NCBI GenBank assembly: GCA_944326855.1
Contig: CALVFO010000030.1
Location: forward strand, 1 to 64,000
Reading direction: 5' to 3'
DNA length: 64,000 nucleotides
Origin: an uncultured Alistipes sp.
GTDB taxonomy: Bacteria; Bacteroidota; Bacteroidia; Bacteroidales; Rikenellaceae
In this document: positions 1 to 9,399 of the stretch, piece after piece
How positions within the stretch are numbered: the first letter of the stretch is position 1
Layout: every line of letters starts with the position of its first letter
Program-made: the position numbers and the translations under genes
Notes under the pieces: model-generated
What the model was told of the DNA's origin: nothing
What the model saw: only the letters and a program-made list of their open reading frames with translations
The model's database searches: none

Positions 1-3000
1 CCGTAGTGGGTACCACCCAAGGTACTTCCACCGGCGTGGATGGGTCTTACTCCATCAAGGCAAGAGTGGGCTCTCAGCTCTCTTTCTCTTACCTGGGGAT
101 GAAAACTCAAACCGTCACGGTAGGAAACGCCACGACGATTGACATCACCTTGGAAAGCGATGCTACCAACCTGGAAGATATCGTAGTGGTGGCCTTCGGT
201 ACGGCCAAGAAAAAAGACTTGACCGGATCGATGAGTTCTATTGATTCTGAGATCATTTCTCAACAGGCGAACATTTCTGTGTCTCGTGCTCTGGAAGGAG
301 CTATCCCGGGTGTTCAGTTGTCTACGTCAATGTGGGGTGGTCAGCCGGGTGAAGACCAGAAGATCATTATCCGTGGTTTGGGTACGGCCAACATCGACAA
401 TGCCGGCGCCTTGATCGTGATCGATGGGGTGGTTGCAGGTCAGGCCAATGCCTTGACGACCTTGAACCCCCGAGATATTGAAACGATGAACGTGTTGAAA
501 GACGCCGCTTCGACCTCTCTGTATGGTTCTCGCGGTGCCAACGGTGTCGTTTTGATCACGACCAAAAAAGGGAAACTGGGTAAAGCCAAAGTATCGTTCG
601 AAGGTAAATGGGGGGTCAACAAGGTAGGTTCTACCTATGATATTGTAGACAATCCGGGAACCTATTACGAACAGGCTTGGTTGTCGCATTACAACTTTGC
701 TCGTTACTTCGACAGCAACATGAGTAATACGCACTCCACCAATGTGAAGAATCCGAACATGAGCCACGAAGAAGCTGCTCGCTTCGCCAGTGAAAATCTG
801 TTCAAATCGGTGAACAAGACCGACTTGCTGCGTAACTGGAATCACTATAGTATACCTAATGGTGAATATTTGGTGGGTCTGGACGGCAAATTGAACCCGA
901 ATGCCCAACTGTTGTGGTATGACAACTGGATGGACGAATTGTTCTACAACTCTTTCCGTCAGGAATATAACGTGAATGTAAGTGGGGCAACGGAAAAAAC
1001 CGACTATTACATTTCGGCCGGTTATCAGAGCGACCCCTCGTTCATCAAGAACTCTTCATTCGATCGTTATTCGGTTCGTTCCAACATCAACACCCAAATT
1101 ACCAAATGGTTGAAAGCCGGGTTGAACATGTCTTATACCCGTCGTGAACGTGAACAGCCCAATACCCGTTACGGAGCTAATGCAGGGGGTTCTGCAGAAA
1201 ACCTTTTCTATTGGGTTTATGGTCAACATCCTCTGTCGGCTGTTTATGCCCGTAATCTGGATGGTTCCTACAAATTGGATGAAGACGGAAACCGCATTTA
1301 TGACCTGGGTAGCGGTCAGACCGATTCTCCGTACGGCGAAACGAGTCGTGGCGGTGCAGGTCGTAACCCGGCATTCTTTATGAATGCAGACGAATGGTCT
1401 CAGACTTACGATGACCTTTCTGCTCGTGGTTATGTTCGGGCTACTTTCCTGAAAGATTTCACGTTTGAAGCCAATATGGGTCTGGATAACACCTATGGTT
1501 TCCTGAAACGTTATCAGAATAAGATTCAGGCTCCTTTCAACAACTCTACGCAGGGTACGTTGCAGCATCGTTTTGAAAACTTCATGTCGTTGAGTTCTCA
1601 ACAGCTGTTGACCTGGAACAGAGACTTCAACAAACACCATGTGGATGTCCTGTTGGGTCATGAATATTACCAGGAAAAGAGTCGTAACCTGCAACACTCC
1701 CGTTACCTGTCGTTGGTGGACGGTATGAGTGAAATGGGGAACTTCGTTGGTGACGGTACCGGTGGATCGACCTACGGAGGTAACAATGGTGGTCTCGATC
1801 GTTATGCTTTGGAAGGTTACTTTGCTCGTGCCAACTACAATTACGATAATAAATATTATCTGAGTGCCAGTGTTCGTGCCGACGGTTCGTCGAAATTTAT
1901 CGATGCAACGAAACGTTGGGGTACTTTCTGGTCTGTCAGTGGTGCATGGCGTATTTCTGCAGAAAGCTGGATGCAAGATGCTACTTGGGTTAACGACCTG
2001 AAGATTCGTGCCAGCTATGGTACCATGGGTAACCAGAATGGGGTAGGCCGTTATGCCGGTTACAACATCTGGGGTCTGGGTAACTCTGGAAACCTGATGA
2101 ATCCTATTCTTTCTCTCTCGTTCTCTTCTTACGGGAACCCGAATTTGAGTTGGGAAAAAGTGGCTACGTTCGATGCCGGGATCGACTTCCGCTTCTGGGA
2201 TCGCTTCTACGGTAGCTTGGATTTCTATGTGCGCAATACGACGGACATGATCTGGAATCGTCCGGTAGCTATTTCGTTGGGTGTATCGTCGCTGACTGAA
2301 AACTCGGCAGGTATGCGCAATACCGGGTTTGAATTCGACTTGGGCGTAGACATTATTCGGAACGAAGACTGGTTGTGGTCCTTCAATGTGAATGGTTTCA
2401 CCAACTCGAATAAACTGACCTCTTTACCCGAAGGCGTTGGTTCAGAAGAACTTAATGGTGATTTTGAAGCTGCTTATGGGGGCGGTACTTTCTACCTGCG
2501 TGGTATCGGTAAAGACTACTATAACATCTACTTGTACAAATATGCCGGCATTGACCAGAACACAGGGTTGGCTCTGTATCAGACCACGGTAACGGAAGAA
2601 AATCAATCGTACTTCCCGAATGCTCAAATTGGCGATGAAGTAACGACGACCAACTACAACTTGGCTCATCGTTATGAAATGGGTTCGGCTACTCCCGACC
2701 TGATCGGTGGTTTCGGTACCTCGTTGCGTTGGAAGAACCTGGACTTCTCAGCTCAGTTTGCTTTCCAGATCGGTGGTAAATATTTGAATAAACAATTGTG
2801 CGATACGTTCTATGCCAGCGGTAATTTCGGGGGCGCTCCGATGCTGAAAGAAATCGTAGGCAATACCTGGACTCCGGAAAATACCGGTGCTGAATTCCCG
2901 ATCCAGATGACCGGTATGAACGGTTACTATCGTGGTACTTCGGTAGGTAGCTGGGCATATAGCGACCAGAGTTTGTTGGATGCTTCTTACCTGAGCGTGA

Positions 3001-3215
3001 AAAACCTGACTTTGGGTTATTCCTTCCCGCAGAAATGGATGGATCGTTGGGGTATCGGCGGTATCCGCGTATACGCTTCGTTGGACAATATGTGGTTGAT
3101 TTCAGCGAAACAAGGCTTCGATCCTCGATTTGACCTGCAGGGTGGTCAGAACATTGGTACCTACCAATACCCGCAGATTCGTAGTATGTCATTGGGGATT
3201 AACGTAACATTCTAA
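1..3215 (+). CDS. SusC-like TonB-dependent outer-membrane receptor (5' end cut by window edge)
   Basis: The reading frame is open to the left edge (first whole codon at base 3), so the signal peptide and most of the N-terminal carboxypeptidase-regulatory-like domain are missing. What remains starts with the last strands of that domain (first ~50 codons) and the SusC plug signature DIVVVAFGTAKKKDLTG (about codons 58-74), then the plug ending in SLYGSRGANGVV (about 171-182), then a long beta-barrel ending in a terminal Phe (GINVTF), as outer-membrane barrels do. SusC proteins import oligosaccharides with TonB energy. The stop is 2 bp before the susD start, so the two are co-transcribed. The glycan cannot be told from sequence alone. 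The first GTG in the window is not the real start. Confidence 0.96.
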   Translation, partial: VVGTTQGTSTGVDGSYSIKARVGSQLSFSYLGMKTQTVTVGNATTIDITLESDATNLEDIVVVAFGTAKKKDLTGSMSSIDSEIISQQANISVSRALEGAIPGVQLSTSMWGGQPGEDQKIIIRGLGTANIDNAGALIVIDGVVAGQANALTTLNPRDIETMNVLKDAASTSLYGSRGANGVVLITTKKGKLGKAKVSFEGKWGVNKVGSTYDIVDNPGTYYEQAWLSHYNFARYFDSNMSNTHSTNVKNPNMSHEEAARFASENLFKSVNKTDLLRNWNHYSIPNGEYLVGLDGKLNPNAQLLWYDNWMDELFYNSFRQEYNVNVSGATEKTDYYISAGYQSDPSFIKNSSFDRYSVRSNINTQITKWLKAGLNMSYTRREREQPNTRYGANAGGSAENLFYWVYGQHPLSAVYARNLDGSYKLDEDGNRIYDLGSGQTDSPYGETSRGGAGRNPAFFMNADEWSQTYDDLSARGYVRATFLKDFTFEANMGLDNTYGFLKRYQNKIQAPFNNSTQGTLQHRFENFMSLSSQQLLTWNRDFNKHHVDVLLGHEYYQEKSRNLQHSRYLSLVDGMSEMGNFVGDGTGGSTYGGNNGGLDRYALEGYFARANYNYDNKYYLSASVRADGSSKFIDATKRWGTFWSVSGAWRISAESWMQDATWVNDLKIRASYGTMGNQNGVGRYAGYNIWGLGNSGNLMNPILSLSFSSYGNPNLSWEKVATFDAGIDFRFWDRFYGSLDFYVRNTTDMIWNRPVAISLGVSSLTENSAGMRNTGFEFDLGVDIIRNEDWLWSFNVNGFTNSNKLTSLPEGVGSEELNGDFEAAYGGGTFYLRGIGKDYYNIYLYKYAGIDQNTGLALYQTTVTEENQSYFPNAQIGDEVTTTNYNLAHRYEMGSATPDLIGGFGTSLRWKNLDFSAQFAFQIGGKYLNKQLCDTFYASGNFGGAPMLKEIVGNTWTPENTGAEFPIQMTGMNGYYRGTSVGSWAYSDQSLLDASYLSVKNLTLGYSFPQKWMDRWGIGGIRVYASLDNMWLISAKQGFDPRFDLQGGQNIGTYQYPQIRSMSLGINVTF

Positions 3216-3217
3216 AA

Positions 3218-4858
3218 ATGAAAACTATGAAAAAATATCTAATTGCATTGATTTTAGTGGGGCTGACAACGACATCTTGTTACGAGAAGTTGAATATCGC
3301 TCCCCCCAACCAGATTAATGGCAATCAAGTAAGCGATCTGGTGGAAGAAAATCCTGAATTGGTGATTGGTCCTATGGTTTCCAATCTGGCTAAAGACGTA
3401 TTGACTGGTGCTGGAACGGTGGAACACAGTGACTGGGCTACGATGAATCTGTGCCAAAATATGAGAGGAAATGACTTCGTATACATGCCTGTTACTCAAA
3501 GTTGGCATCGTGGCGTATATCGTTTCCAGGATTATCGTCAACAAGATGGTGGTCCGAACGCCTTGTATTGGGATAATACAGGATATGCTAAAATTACGAA
3601 AGCAAACCGTCCGTTGAACTATCTGCAGGATATCTATGAAGGTCCTGATGGGAATGAAAACCAGAAAACTTTGATGGCTTACAAAGCGACTGCTTTGACG
3701 GCTCGTGCCTATCATTACATGTATCTGGGTTGGATCTACTGCGATGACTACCTGGTAGCTGGCGCTGACAGCTATGGCGTGCCTATGTACACCAAGGAAG
3801 ATCCTTATCAGGATCCTCAACCTCGTCAAACGGTAGAAGTGCTCTGGAAACAGTTCATTATTCCCGATCTGCAGAAAGCTATTCAGCTCTATAACTGGAG
3901 CGGTGTAGGGACGACAGAAGCTACGAATGACTTCGATGCAACGGTAGCGAATGCTATTTTGGCTTATGCGGCTATCACTTGCGGTGAATGGAGTACGGCA
4001 ATTAATGCAGCTCAGGCAGTAATCGACCAATATCCTTCGTTGATGGATGAAGTACAGTACACCGGTGATGCTGATGGCGATGGCGAAAACGATTTGAAAG
4101 GGAGTGGTTTCACCTCTGTGACGATGAACCCGGAAGTTGTTTTCGGTTTTGATGCTACGCAGGCTCCGGGTGGAGGTTCGAGCTTCATCGGTTGGATGAA
4201 CATCTATGGCGATAACAACGGTTATGGCGGTTCTGGTACCGGTTATGCTGCTATTGATGAACGTCTGTATGATCAGATGGATGATGTTGACTACCGTAAG
4301 AAAACCTTCTTGACTTCGGATCGGGAATATACGTATCCGGTTCAGAAGAACACGCAGACTCTCTTGCGTTTGTTCAACACCAAGTTTGCTACGATTACGC
4401 CTAACGTGGCAACTCCGAGTAGCGATATGAACTATCAAGATCGTATTTTCTTCCGTACGGCTGAAATGATTCTTCTGAAAGCTGAAGCCGAAGCTCGTAG
4501 CGGCAACGAATCTGCTGCCAAAACGACGATCAATACGTTGGTATCGGCTCGTACCAATGGGGCCAAAACGATTGACAACTATGGTCCGGCTGCCGTACAA
4601 AATATGTCGTTGCTGGAAAAAATCCAACTGCAGTGGCGTATTGAAATGTGGGGTGAAAATGGTCTGGAATATTACAACAACAAACGTTGGAATAAGAGTG
4701 TAGACCGTGTTTCTGCTGGTCCTACCGGTACGGCTTCGAGTCATACCGACCCGTCGGCTCGCATCGTAGTGGAAGCAGGGAAAGCCTTCACTTGGCAGAT
4801 TCCTGTTGCAGAAGTGAACTATAACCCCGACTGCGCAGCTAAGCAGAATCCCTATTAA
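3218..4858 (+). CDS. SusD-like nutrient-binding outer-membrane lipoprotein
   Basis: 546 residues, the usual SusD length. It begins MKTMKKYL, has a hydrophobic stretch and a lipobox TTSC with the acylated Cys at residue 21. The C-terminal half has the helix RTAEMILLKAEAEAR typical of the SusD RagB-type TPR scaffold, and the protein ends in the usual SusD tail (FTWQIPVAEVNYNPD). SusD lids the SusC barrel and captures glycan at the cell surface. It starts 2 bp after the susC stop and is followed by a strong terminator, so the pair forms a closed unit. No SusE/F-type gene follows. The ATG at 3218 is chosen because it gives the complete lipoprotein signal. Confidence 0.96.
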   Translation: MKTMKKYLIALILVGLTTTSCYEKLNIAPPNQINGNQVSDLVEENPELVIGPMVSNLAKDVLTGAGTVEHSDWATMNLCQNMRGNDFVYMPVTQSWHRGVYRFQDYRQQDGGPNALYWDNTGYAKITKANRPLNYLQDIYEGPDGNENQKTLMAYKATALTARAYHYMYLGWIYCDDYLVAGADSYGVPMYTKEDPYQDPQPRQTVEVLWKQFIIPDLQKAIQLYNWSGVGTTEATNDFDATVANAILAYAAITCGEWSTAINAAQAVIDQYPSLMDEVQYTGDADGDGENDLKGSGFTSVTMNPEVVFGFDATQAPGGGSSFIGWMNIYGDNNGYGGSGTGYAAIDERLYDQMDDVDYRKKTFLTSDREYTYPVQKNTQTLLRLFNTKFATITPNVATPSSDMNYQDRIFFRTAEMILLKAEAEARSGNESAAKTTINTLVSARTNGAKTIDNYGPAAVQNMSLLEKIQLQWRIEMWGENGLEYYNNKRWNKSVDRVSAGPTGTASSHTDPSARIVVEAGKAFTWQIPVAEVNYNPDCAAKQNPY

Positions 4859-4901
4859 TGTTAGCACCCTAATCTTTAACCAAGCATAGTTTTTAATAGA
4901 G

Positions 4902-4937
4902 TCCGGGACAGACGTGAGTCTGCCCCGGATTTTTTTT
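4902..4937 (+). terminator. Intrinsic terminator of the susCD unit
   Basis: The arms TCCGGGACAGAC and GTCTGCCCCGGA form a GC-rich stem with one mismatch position around a GTGA loop. The stem is followed directly by eight T. It lies 43 bp after the susD stop. Confidence 0.9.
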
Positions 4938-4963
4938 GTATAACGGACGCTTTGAGGAAACTC

Positions 4964-4996
4964 TTTGCGGAATTTCCGATTAATCCCTTAATTTTG
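4964..4996 (+). promoter_or_regulatory. Bacteroidetes-type promoter for the beta-helix gene
   Basis: TTTG at 4964-4967 and TAATTTTG (fits TAnnTTTG) at 4989-4996, 21 bp apart. The spacing is slightly longer than the usual ~19 bp. It would give a leader of about 160 nt before the ATG at 5167, and it lies just after the susD terminator, so the beta-helix gene is probably a separate transcript. No experimental support. Confidence 0.5.
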
Positions 4997-5166
4997 TTAG
5001 ACAGGAAGAAGGTATTATATATAAAGGTATGCGAAAGTTGTCTGGAAATCCGTACCATGTCGTTCCTTTTTGTGATCGCTGCAAACGGGAATCTCTTCCG
5101 GAGGCTTGTAAACCATTCTTCTTTGAAAAGGAAACGAAATTGCTTGACTTAAATGAATAGAATTTT

Positions 5167-7326
5167 ATGAAGATGAAATTATGGTGTATCGGAATTCTCT
5201 GCCTGTGGGCCGGATATGGTGTAGCGGCTGAGCGGGTGGTGTGTGTTGGTAAGTCTCGGATCGGGGTCCCGAATGGTGCTCAACTCGTATCGACTTTACA
5301 AAAAGGGATCGATCTGGCCGGTAAATACAAACAACAGGGAGATGATGTCACCTTGTTGATTGCCGGAGGCGATTACACGTTGGTCAAAACCTTGGAGGTG
5401 ACGGCGGCGCAACTCGGTACGGGGGCCAGTCGATTGGTGATTCGTCCGTTGAATGATCAGCCGGTTACGTTACGAGGAGGGGTGTCGATTTCGCCTCGTT
5501 TTTTGGAACGGGTCTCTTCGGATGAGGAACGCATTCGGCCCGAGGTACGTGACAAAGTATATAAAGTAGATTTGCGGAAGGCGGGTATTCAACAGATCGG
5601 TCCGATTCGTAACTCCGGCTTCAGCCGTCCGGCTTTGCCGGCTTGGACCGAGGTGTTCGTAAACGACAAGGTGCAACAGTTGTCGCGTTGGCCTAACGAT
5701 ACGATGGCTCTGATGGGGAAGGTTATTAATACGGGATCGATTCCCCGGGTCGGCGACATGTCGAACAAAGGAGGTACTTTTGCTTACCTGGATGAGCGTC
5801 CGGCCGAGTGGAAACACAGGATGCCGAAATGGATTGCCGGCTATTTCGCGCACGGTTATGCCGACGACATGGTTCGTATTGCCTCGATCGATACGGTGAA
5901 TAAGACCATTACGTTGGATGAAGCGGTGATGTACGGGCTGATTTCGGGTTCGGATTTCAATCGCTGGTACGTGGTGAATCTGCCGGAAGAGATCGATCGC
6001 CCGGGGGAATATTATCTGGACGAGGAGAATCTGGTTTTGTGGCTTTATCCTTCAGAGGAGATCCAGACCTTGTCGCTTTCGTTGCTGGCGGAGCCGATGA
6101 TGGCCATCGAAGGGGTCAAGAATGTGGAGGTACAGAATCTCTCGTTCCGTGTCAGTCGCGGAATGGGGGTTTATATGGAACGGACCGAGGATGTGGTGCT
6201 GAGAGCTTGTGAATTTCGTAATCTGGGTGCGACGGCCGTATGTATCGGTAAAGGGATCGAACCGGCCAAGCAATACGGTCATACGTTTTATGGGAAACCC
6301 GTATCGCGGATGATCGGGAATTTGGCGCAGCATATCTATTTGGATACGGCGTTCGATCGGGAAGCCGGGCGACGTAATGGGATTGTCGACTGTGTGATTC
6401 GGGATGTCGGAGCCGGCGGTGTCAGCATGGGCGGCGGAAACCGCAAAACGTTTGTGCCGGGAGAAAACTATGTGCAGAATTGTCGGATCAGCCGTTATAA
6501 TCGGGTAGAACGTTCTTATCGTCCGGCGATTTCCATCATGGGGGTCGGAAACCGTATTTCGCATTGCGAGATATATGATGCTCCCTCTTCGGCGATTATT
6601 TTGCAAGGAAACGACCATTTGATCGAATATAATGATATTCATGATGTTTGCACCGAAATCGATGACTTGGGGGCGGTATATTATGGCCGGGACCAGTCGG
6701 AACAGGGCAATCGGTTGATGTATAATTATGTGCATCATCTCAGTGCCAAACATCGTGTAACGGGTTTCTATCATGATGACGGCGCTTGCGGGATGACCGT
6801 TGTGGGAAATATCCTCTATAAAGCCGGCTTGCAACCCGTTCTGCTGGGAGGAGGTTCCGATAATTATTATGAAAACAATATTTTTATCGGGACGCCTTAT
6901 GGCTTGTATGTAGATAACCGTTTGGAAAATTGGGCCGGGACGGAAGAAGTGCTGAGCTTGTTCAAGAAGCGTTTTGAAGCAGTTGATTATCAGACCGGAC
7001 CTTTTAAGGATAAGTATCCCTGGGCCGTTCGTTATTTCGAAGAAGGGATTCGGACGCCCAAGCGGAATACGGCCCGTAACAATCTTTTCTACAACATCAG
7101 CAAGTTGTTGGTATGTCCGGGCGAGCGTCCTTATGAACGGGCATATATGGAGATGGTCGGCAACTGGGTTACCTGGAGCGGGAAAGGTTTTGAGGATCCC
7201 GGTTTTGTAGACGAGGCAGCTGAAAACTGGAATCTGAAACCGGATGCGGCTATTTTCCGCAATATTCCGGGATTTAAAGCGATTCCGTTCGATCAGATCG
7301 GTTGTTCATTGCCCAAGGAGGAATAG
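5167..7326 (+). CDS. Secreted right-handed parallel beta-helix protein (possible glycoside hydrolase, GH141-like)
   Basis: 719 residues with a cleavable signal peptide ([21 protein letters not shown]) and no lipobox Cys. An N-terminal domain (~25-330) carries LSRWPND (about 173-179) and [14 protein letters not shown] (about 282-295). It is followed by a long run of short beta-strand repeats (~330-640) with phrases such as CEFRNLG and [12 protein letters not shown], as in pectate-lyase-like parallel beta-helix folds. Large secreted proteins of this layout include GH141-type enzymes acting on plant polysaccharides. I recognise the fold with confidence and the family only tentatively, and cannot point to catalytic residues. 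It sits just after susCD, so it probably processes the same glycan. A second in-frame ATG two codons later could be the start. Confidence 0.75.
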   Translation: MKMKLWCIGILCLWAGYGVAAERVVCVGKSRIGVPNGAQLVSTLQKGIDLAGKYKQQGDDVTLLIAGGDYTLVKTLEVTAAQLGTGASRLVIRPLNDQPVTLRGGVSISPRFLERVSSDEERIRPEVRDKVYKVDLRKAGIQQIGPIRNSGFSRPALPAWTEVFVNDKVQQLSRWPNDTMALMGKVINTGSIPRVGDMSNKGGTFAYLDERPAEWKHRMPKWIAGYFAHGYADDMVRIASIDTVNKTITLDEAVMYGLISGSDFNRWYVVNLPEEIDRPGEYYLDEENLVLWLYPSEEIQTLSLSLLAEPMMAIEGVKNVEVQNLSFRVSRGMGVYMERTEDVVLRACEFRNLGATAVCIGKGIEPAKQYGHTFYGKPVSRMIGNLAQHIYLDTAFDREAGRRNGIVDCVIRDVGAGGVSMGGGNRKTFVPGENYVQNCRISRYNRVERSYRPAISIMGVGNRISHCEIYDAPSSAIILQGNDHLIEYNDIHDVCTEIDDLGAVYYGRDQSEQGNRLMYNYVHHLSAKHRVTGFYHDDGACGMTVVGNILYKAGLQPVLLGGGSDNYYENNIFIGTPYGLYVDNRLENWAGTEEVLSLFKKRFEAVDYQTGPFKDKYPWAVRYFEEGIRTPKRNTARNNLFYNISKLLVCPGERPYERAYMEMVGNWVTWSGKGFEDPGFVDEAAENWNLKPDAAIFRNIPGFKAIPFDQIGCSLPKEE

Positions 7327-7334
7327 TTTTCCGC

Positions 7335-7358
7335 AAAGGGGCTGTTTTTCGGCCTTTT
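7335..7358 (+). terminator. Weak hairpin after the beta-helix gene
   Basis: AAGGGGCTG and CGGCCTTTT can pair (some G-U pairs) around a TTTTT loop. The closing T-run is part of the stem, so it is a weak terminator candidate. It ends exactly where the tuf-like fragment begins. Confidence 0.35.
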
Positions 7359-7441
7359 ATGGCGAAGAAAAATTCGACCGGTCCAAGCCGCATGTAAATA
7401 TCGGTACTATCGGACACGTAGACCACGGTAAAACGACCCTA
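7359..7441 (+). pseudogene. tuf: Isolated 5' fragment of tuf (elongation factor Tu), frameshifted
   Basis: From base 7364 one frame reads [17 protein letters not shown] followed by HVDHGKTTL, the invariant EF-Tu N-terminus including the P-loop GHVDHGKT. An ATG at 7359 stands where the tuf start should be (ATG GCG AAG...), but it is one base out of frame with the rest: the third codon seems to have lost a base. Similarity stops at base 7441; the next bases lead into a hairpin, where real EF-Tu would continue TAAITT. About 26 codons are kept at near-perfect protein identity, so the copy is recent or constrained. It cannot make EF-Tu. It may be an integration or recombination scar, or a retained RNA or DNA mimic. 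Confidence 0.85.
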
Positions 7442-7445
7442 TATA

Positions 7446-7481
7446 ATAACAAAGCCACTCCGCAAGGAGTGGCTTTGTTAT
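7446..7481 (-). terminator. Strong hairpin between the tuf fragment and the histone-like gene
   Basis: A perfect 16-bp stem (7446-7461 with 7466-7481) around a GCAA loop. It lies 16 bp beyond the stop of the minus-strand histone-like gene, so it probably ends that transcript. There is no clean T-run on either side. Confidence 0.6.
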
Positions 7482-7497
7482 GTAAAAACAGGTGTAA

Positions 7498-7674
7498 TTA
7501 CTTTTTGGAAGCTTCCACAGAAACTTTACGAAAATCTTTGAGCAGTTTACTCAGTTCGAGAGCCGCTTTACGGGCGCGGGTCCCGGCAGCTTTGTTGTTT
7601 TTTTCGATTTGAGCGGTTGCGTTTTCCGTGAAAGCGGCAATCTGCTCGTTGATTTGAGACATTAACTTTTGCAT
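7498..7674 (-). CDS. Histone H1-like Hc1-type DNA-binding protein
   Basis: 58 residues starting [11 protein letters not shown]. It contains [19 protein letters not shown] and ends [15 protein letters not shown], which matches the short basic Hc1-like histone family common in Bacteroidetes in length and layout. It is thought to bind DNA non-specifically and help compact the nucleoid. A longer frame runs 21 codons upstream, but those residues are unlike the family, so the ATG at 7672-7674 is chosen. It stands alone on the minus strand, with its hairpin terminator just downstream. Confidence 0.85.
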   Translation of the reverse strand: MQKLMSQINEQIAAFTENATAQIEKNNKAAGTRARKAALELSKLLKDFRKVSVEASKK

Positions 7675-7803
7675 GGTATCTGTTGTTGGTGAATAAATGA
7701 ATTGACCAAAATTAAACACCTTTTTCAAAAGTTCCAAATAATTAGGTTCTTTTCTGCGTAAATCCGTGGGGTTGAATCATTTTTGGAAATGAAAGAACGT
7801 TTT

Positions 7804-8535
7804 TTAAAGACCGCCCCCGTTTTTGCGTCCGAATAGATCGTGGGCAGAGACGGCCAATGTCATGATGCTGATACGGCAGTCGGGTACTTTTTCGAGTAGT
7901 GTTTCGGCGGCGGTGATTAGGGTGGCTCCGGTCGTCAGAACGTCGTCTACTAACAGAATGTGTTGGTGGGCCAGTTTGTCGGGGCGCTGGAGAGTGAAAA
8001 TGCCCCGAACGTTTTCCCAGCGGTCGTTACGATGGCGGGTAGAGGCTTGTGAAGGGTTGTGGATGTGGCGTTTCAGACAATGTTTTTCGACGGGAATATG
8101 CAGGCTGTGGCTGATTCCTTCGGCCAGATACTCAGCCTGGTTATAGCCACGGAACAGCCTGCGGCGGAAATGGAGCGGGATCGGAACGATGCAGTCGATG
8201 GTTTGGTAGAGGTCGCTTTCTCGCAGGGTTTCTCCCATCAGGGTCCCCAGTTCCAGGCAGATCTGCCATTGCCCCCGGTATTTGAACGAGTGGATCATGT
8301 CGCGATAGTGGCTTCCTCGGGTAAAAAAGAAGAGTGAAGAGGCTTCGACGACTGGGACCAGGCCTGCGAATTTCTGGAATACCGGATTGTCGTGTGAACG
8401 GGCGTAACCGGTTAGAGGCATGTCCCAGCGACAATAGGGACAAATCGTCCGAGCGCCTTCGGGTAAGGATCTTCCGCAGGCGATACAGCGTTCCGGAAAA
8501 AACAAATGCAGAAGAGCCGAGAATGGATTTTCCAT
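7804..8535 (-). CDS. comF: ComF family phosphoribosyltransferase-like protein
   Basis: About 243 residues. An N-terminal zinc-ribbon-like part has CIAC and CPYC pairs, followed by a phosphoribosyltransferase fold with the PRPP-binding motif ILLVDDVLTTGAT near the C-terminus. ComF proteins take part in DNA uptake or in transformation-linked recombination; in Bacteroidetes the role is less clear. I chose the start MENPFSALLHLFFPERC, where family members usually begin. An in-frame ATG at 8566-8568 would add 11 residues (MHVATPIPPDF). The -7 box at 8592-8599 allows either start. Confidence 0.9.
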   Translation of the reverse strand: MENPFSALLHLFFPERCIACGRSLPEGARTICPYCRWDMPLTGYARSHDNPVFQKFAGLVPVVEASSLFFFTRGSHYRDMIHSFKYRGQWQICLELGTLMGETLRESDLYQTIDCIVPIPLHFRRRLFRGYNQAEYLAEGISHSLHIPVEKHCLKRHIHNPSQASTRHRNDRWENVRGIFTLQRPDKLAHQHILLVDDVLTTGATLITAAETLLEKVPDCRISIMTLAVSAHDLFGRKNGGGL

Positions 8536-8591
8536 GAAATCGGGGGGTATCGGGGTTGCGACATGCATTTTGCGTGCCGAAGCTCTTTTTT

Positions 8592-8599
8592 CAAAGGTA
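8592..8599 (-). promoter_or_regulatory. Promoter -7 box for comF
   Basis: Reads TACCTTTG on the minus strand, an exact match to TAnnTTTG, 24 bp from the upstream ATG of comF. No clear TTG lies at the -33 distance. Confidence 0.55.
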
Positions 8600-8756
8600 C
8601 GAAAAATTCCGCTTTGTGGCGGAACAATTGCTGTCGGCCACCGCTCGGTCGGATGGGGCGCACAAACCGCTTGAATCTCGGGATAACCGACCGGGAAAAG
8701 AACTGGAAAAGGAACCAGGAAAAACCGGGGGAAAGACGGAGGTCTGCCCCCATACC

Positions 8757-8793
8757 CTAAAAAAAAGAGGGGATCGAAATCCCCTCTTTTTTT
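8757..8793 (-). terminator. Terminator of the perR-rubrerythrin operon
   Basis: AGAGGGGAT and ATCCCCTCT pair around a short CGAA loop, flanked by eight A on one side and seven T on the other, so it works in both directions. On the minus strand it lies about 15 bp after the rubrerythrin stop. Confidence 0.9.
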
Positions 8794-8808
8794 AGATCAG
8801 ACTGGGTC

Positions 8809-9366
8809 CTACTCTTTGAAATAGCGATTCCAGAGGCCCTGGAAACCGGCACCGTGACGGGCTTCGTCCTTGCACATTTCGTGTACGGTATCGTGAATGG
8901 CATCCAGGTTCAGTTTCTTGGCCAGCGTGGCGATGCGTTTTTTATCTTCGCAAGCACCGCATTCGGCTTCCATGCGAGCTTTGACGTTGGTCTTGGTATC
9001 CCATACGACTTCACCCAGCAGTTCGGCGAATTTGGCAGCGTGTTCGGCTTCTTCCCAAGCGTAACGTTTGAAGGCTTCAGCGATTTCGGGATAACCTTCA
9101 CGGTCGGCCTGACGGCTCATAGCCAGATACATCCCTACTTCGGTGCATTCCCCCGTGAAATGAGCTTTGAGACCGTCGAGCACTTCGGCATCAACACCTT
9201 GTGCCACACCCAGACGGTGTTCGTCGGCCCAAACCATTGCTCCGGCTTCGGGAGCCACATATTCTTTGAATTTCGATTTGGGTTGTTTGCACTGGGGGCA
9301 GAATTCGGGTGCTTCTTCTCCTTCGTAGATGTAACCGCAAACGGTGCAGATAAATTTCTTTTTCAT
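8809..9366 (-). CDS. Reverse rubrerythrin (rubredoxin domain first); peroxide scavenger
   Basis: 185 residues. A rubredoxin-like iron site is at the N-terminus (C7, C10, C23, C26), followed by a ferritin-like di-iron domain with Glu/His ligands in [18 protein letters not shown] and DEARHG. Classic rubrerythrin has the rubredoxin part at the C-terminus, so this is the reverse arrangement. Such proteins reduce hydrogen peroxide with electrons from NADH via redox partners and protect anaerobes on contact with air. It follows the Fur/PerR-type gene by 33 bp on the same strand and lacks an obvious promoter, so both are probably one peroxide-controlled operon. Confidence 0.93.
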   Translation of the reverse strand: MKKKFICTVCGYIYEGEEAPEFCPQCKQPKSKFKEYVAPEAGAMVWADEHRLGVAQGVDAEVLDGLKAHFTGECTEVGMYLAMSRQADREGYPEIAEAFKRYAWEEAEHAAKFAELLGEVVWDTKTNVKARMEAECGACEDKKRIATLAKKLNLDAIHDTVHEMCKDEARHGAGFQGLWNRYFKE

Positions 9367-9399
9367 GGCAATGAATAAATTAAGTAAGGTTTATGGTTG

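Noticed and set aside
1..7441. Mobile element carrying the PUL
   Set aside because: The tuf fragment hints at integration, but no integrase, transposase, tRNA target or flanking direct repeat is visible in the window, so an element cannot be called.
7244..7612. 122-codon frame containing the EF-Tu N-terminus
   Set aside because: It begins inside the beta-helix gene in another frame and continues through a hairpin into antisense of the histone-like gene, so it is not a gene; only the tuf fragment is real.
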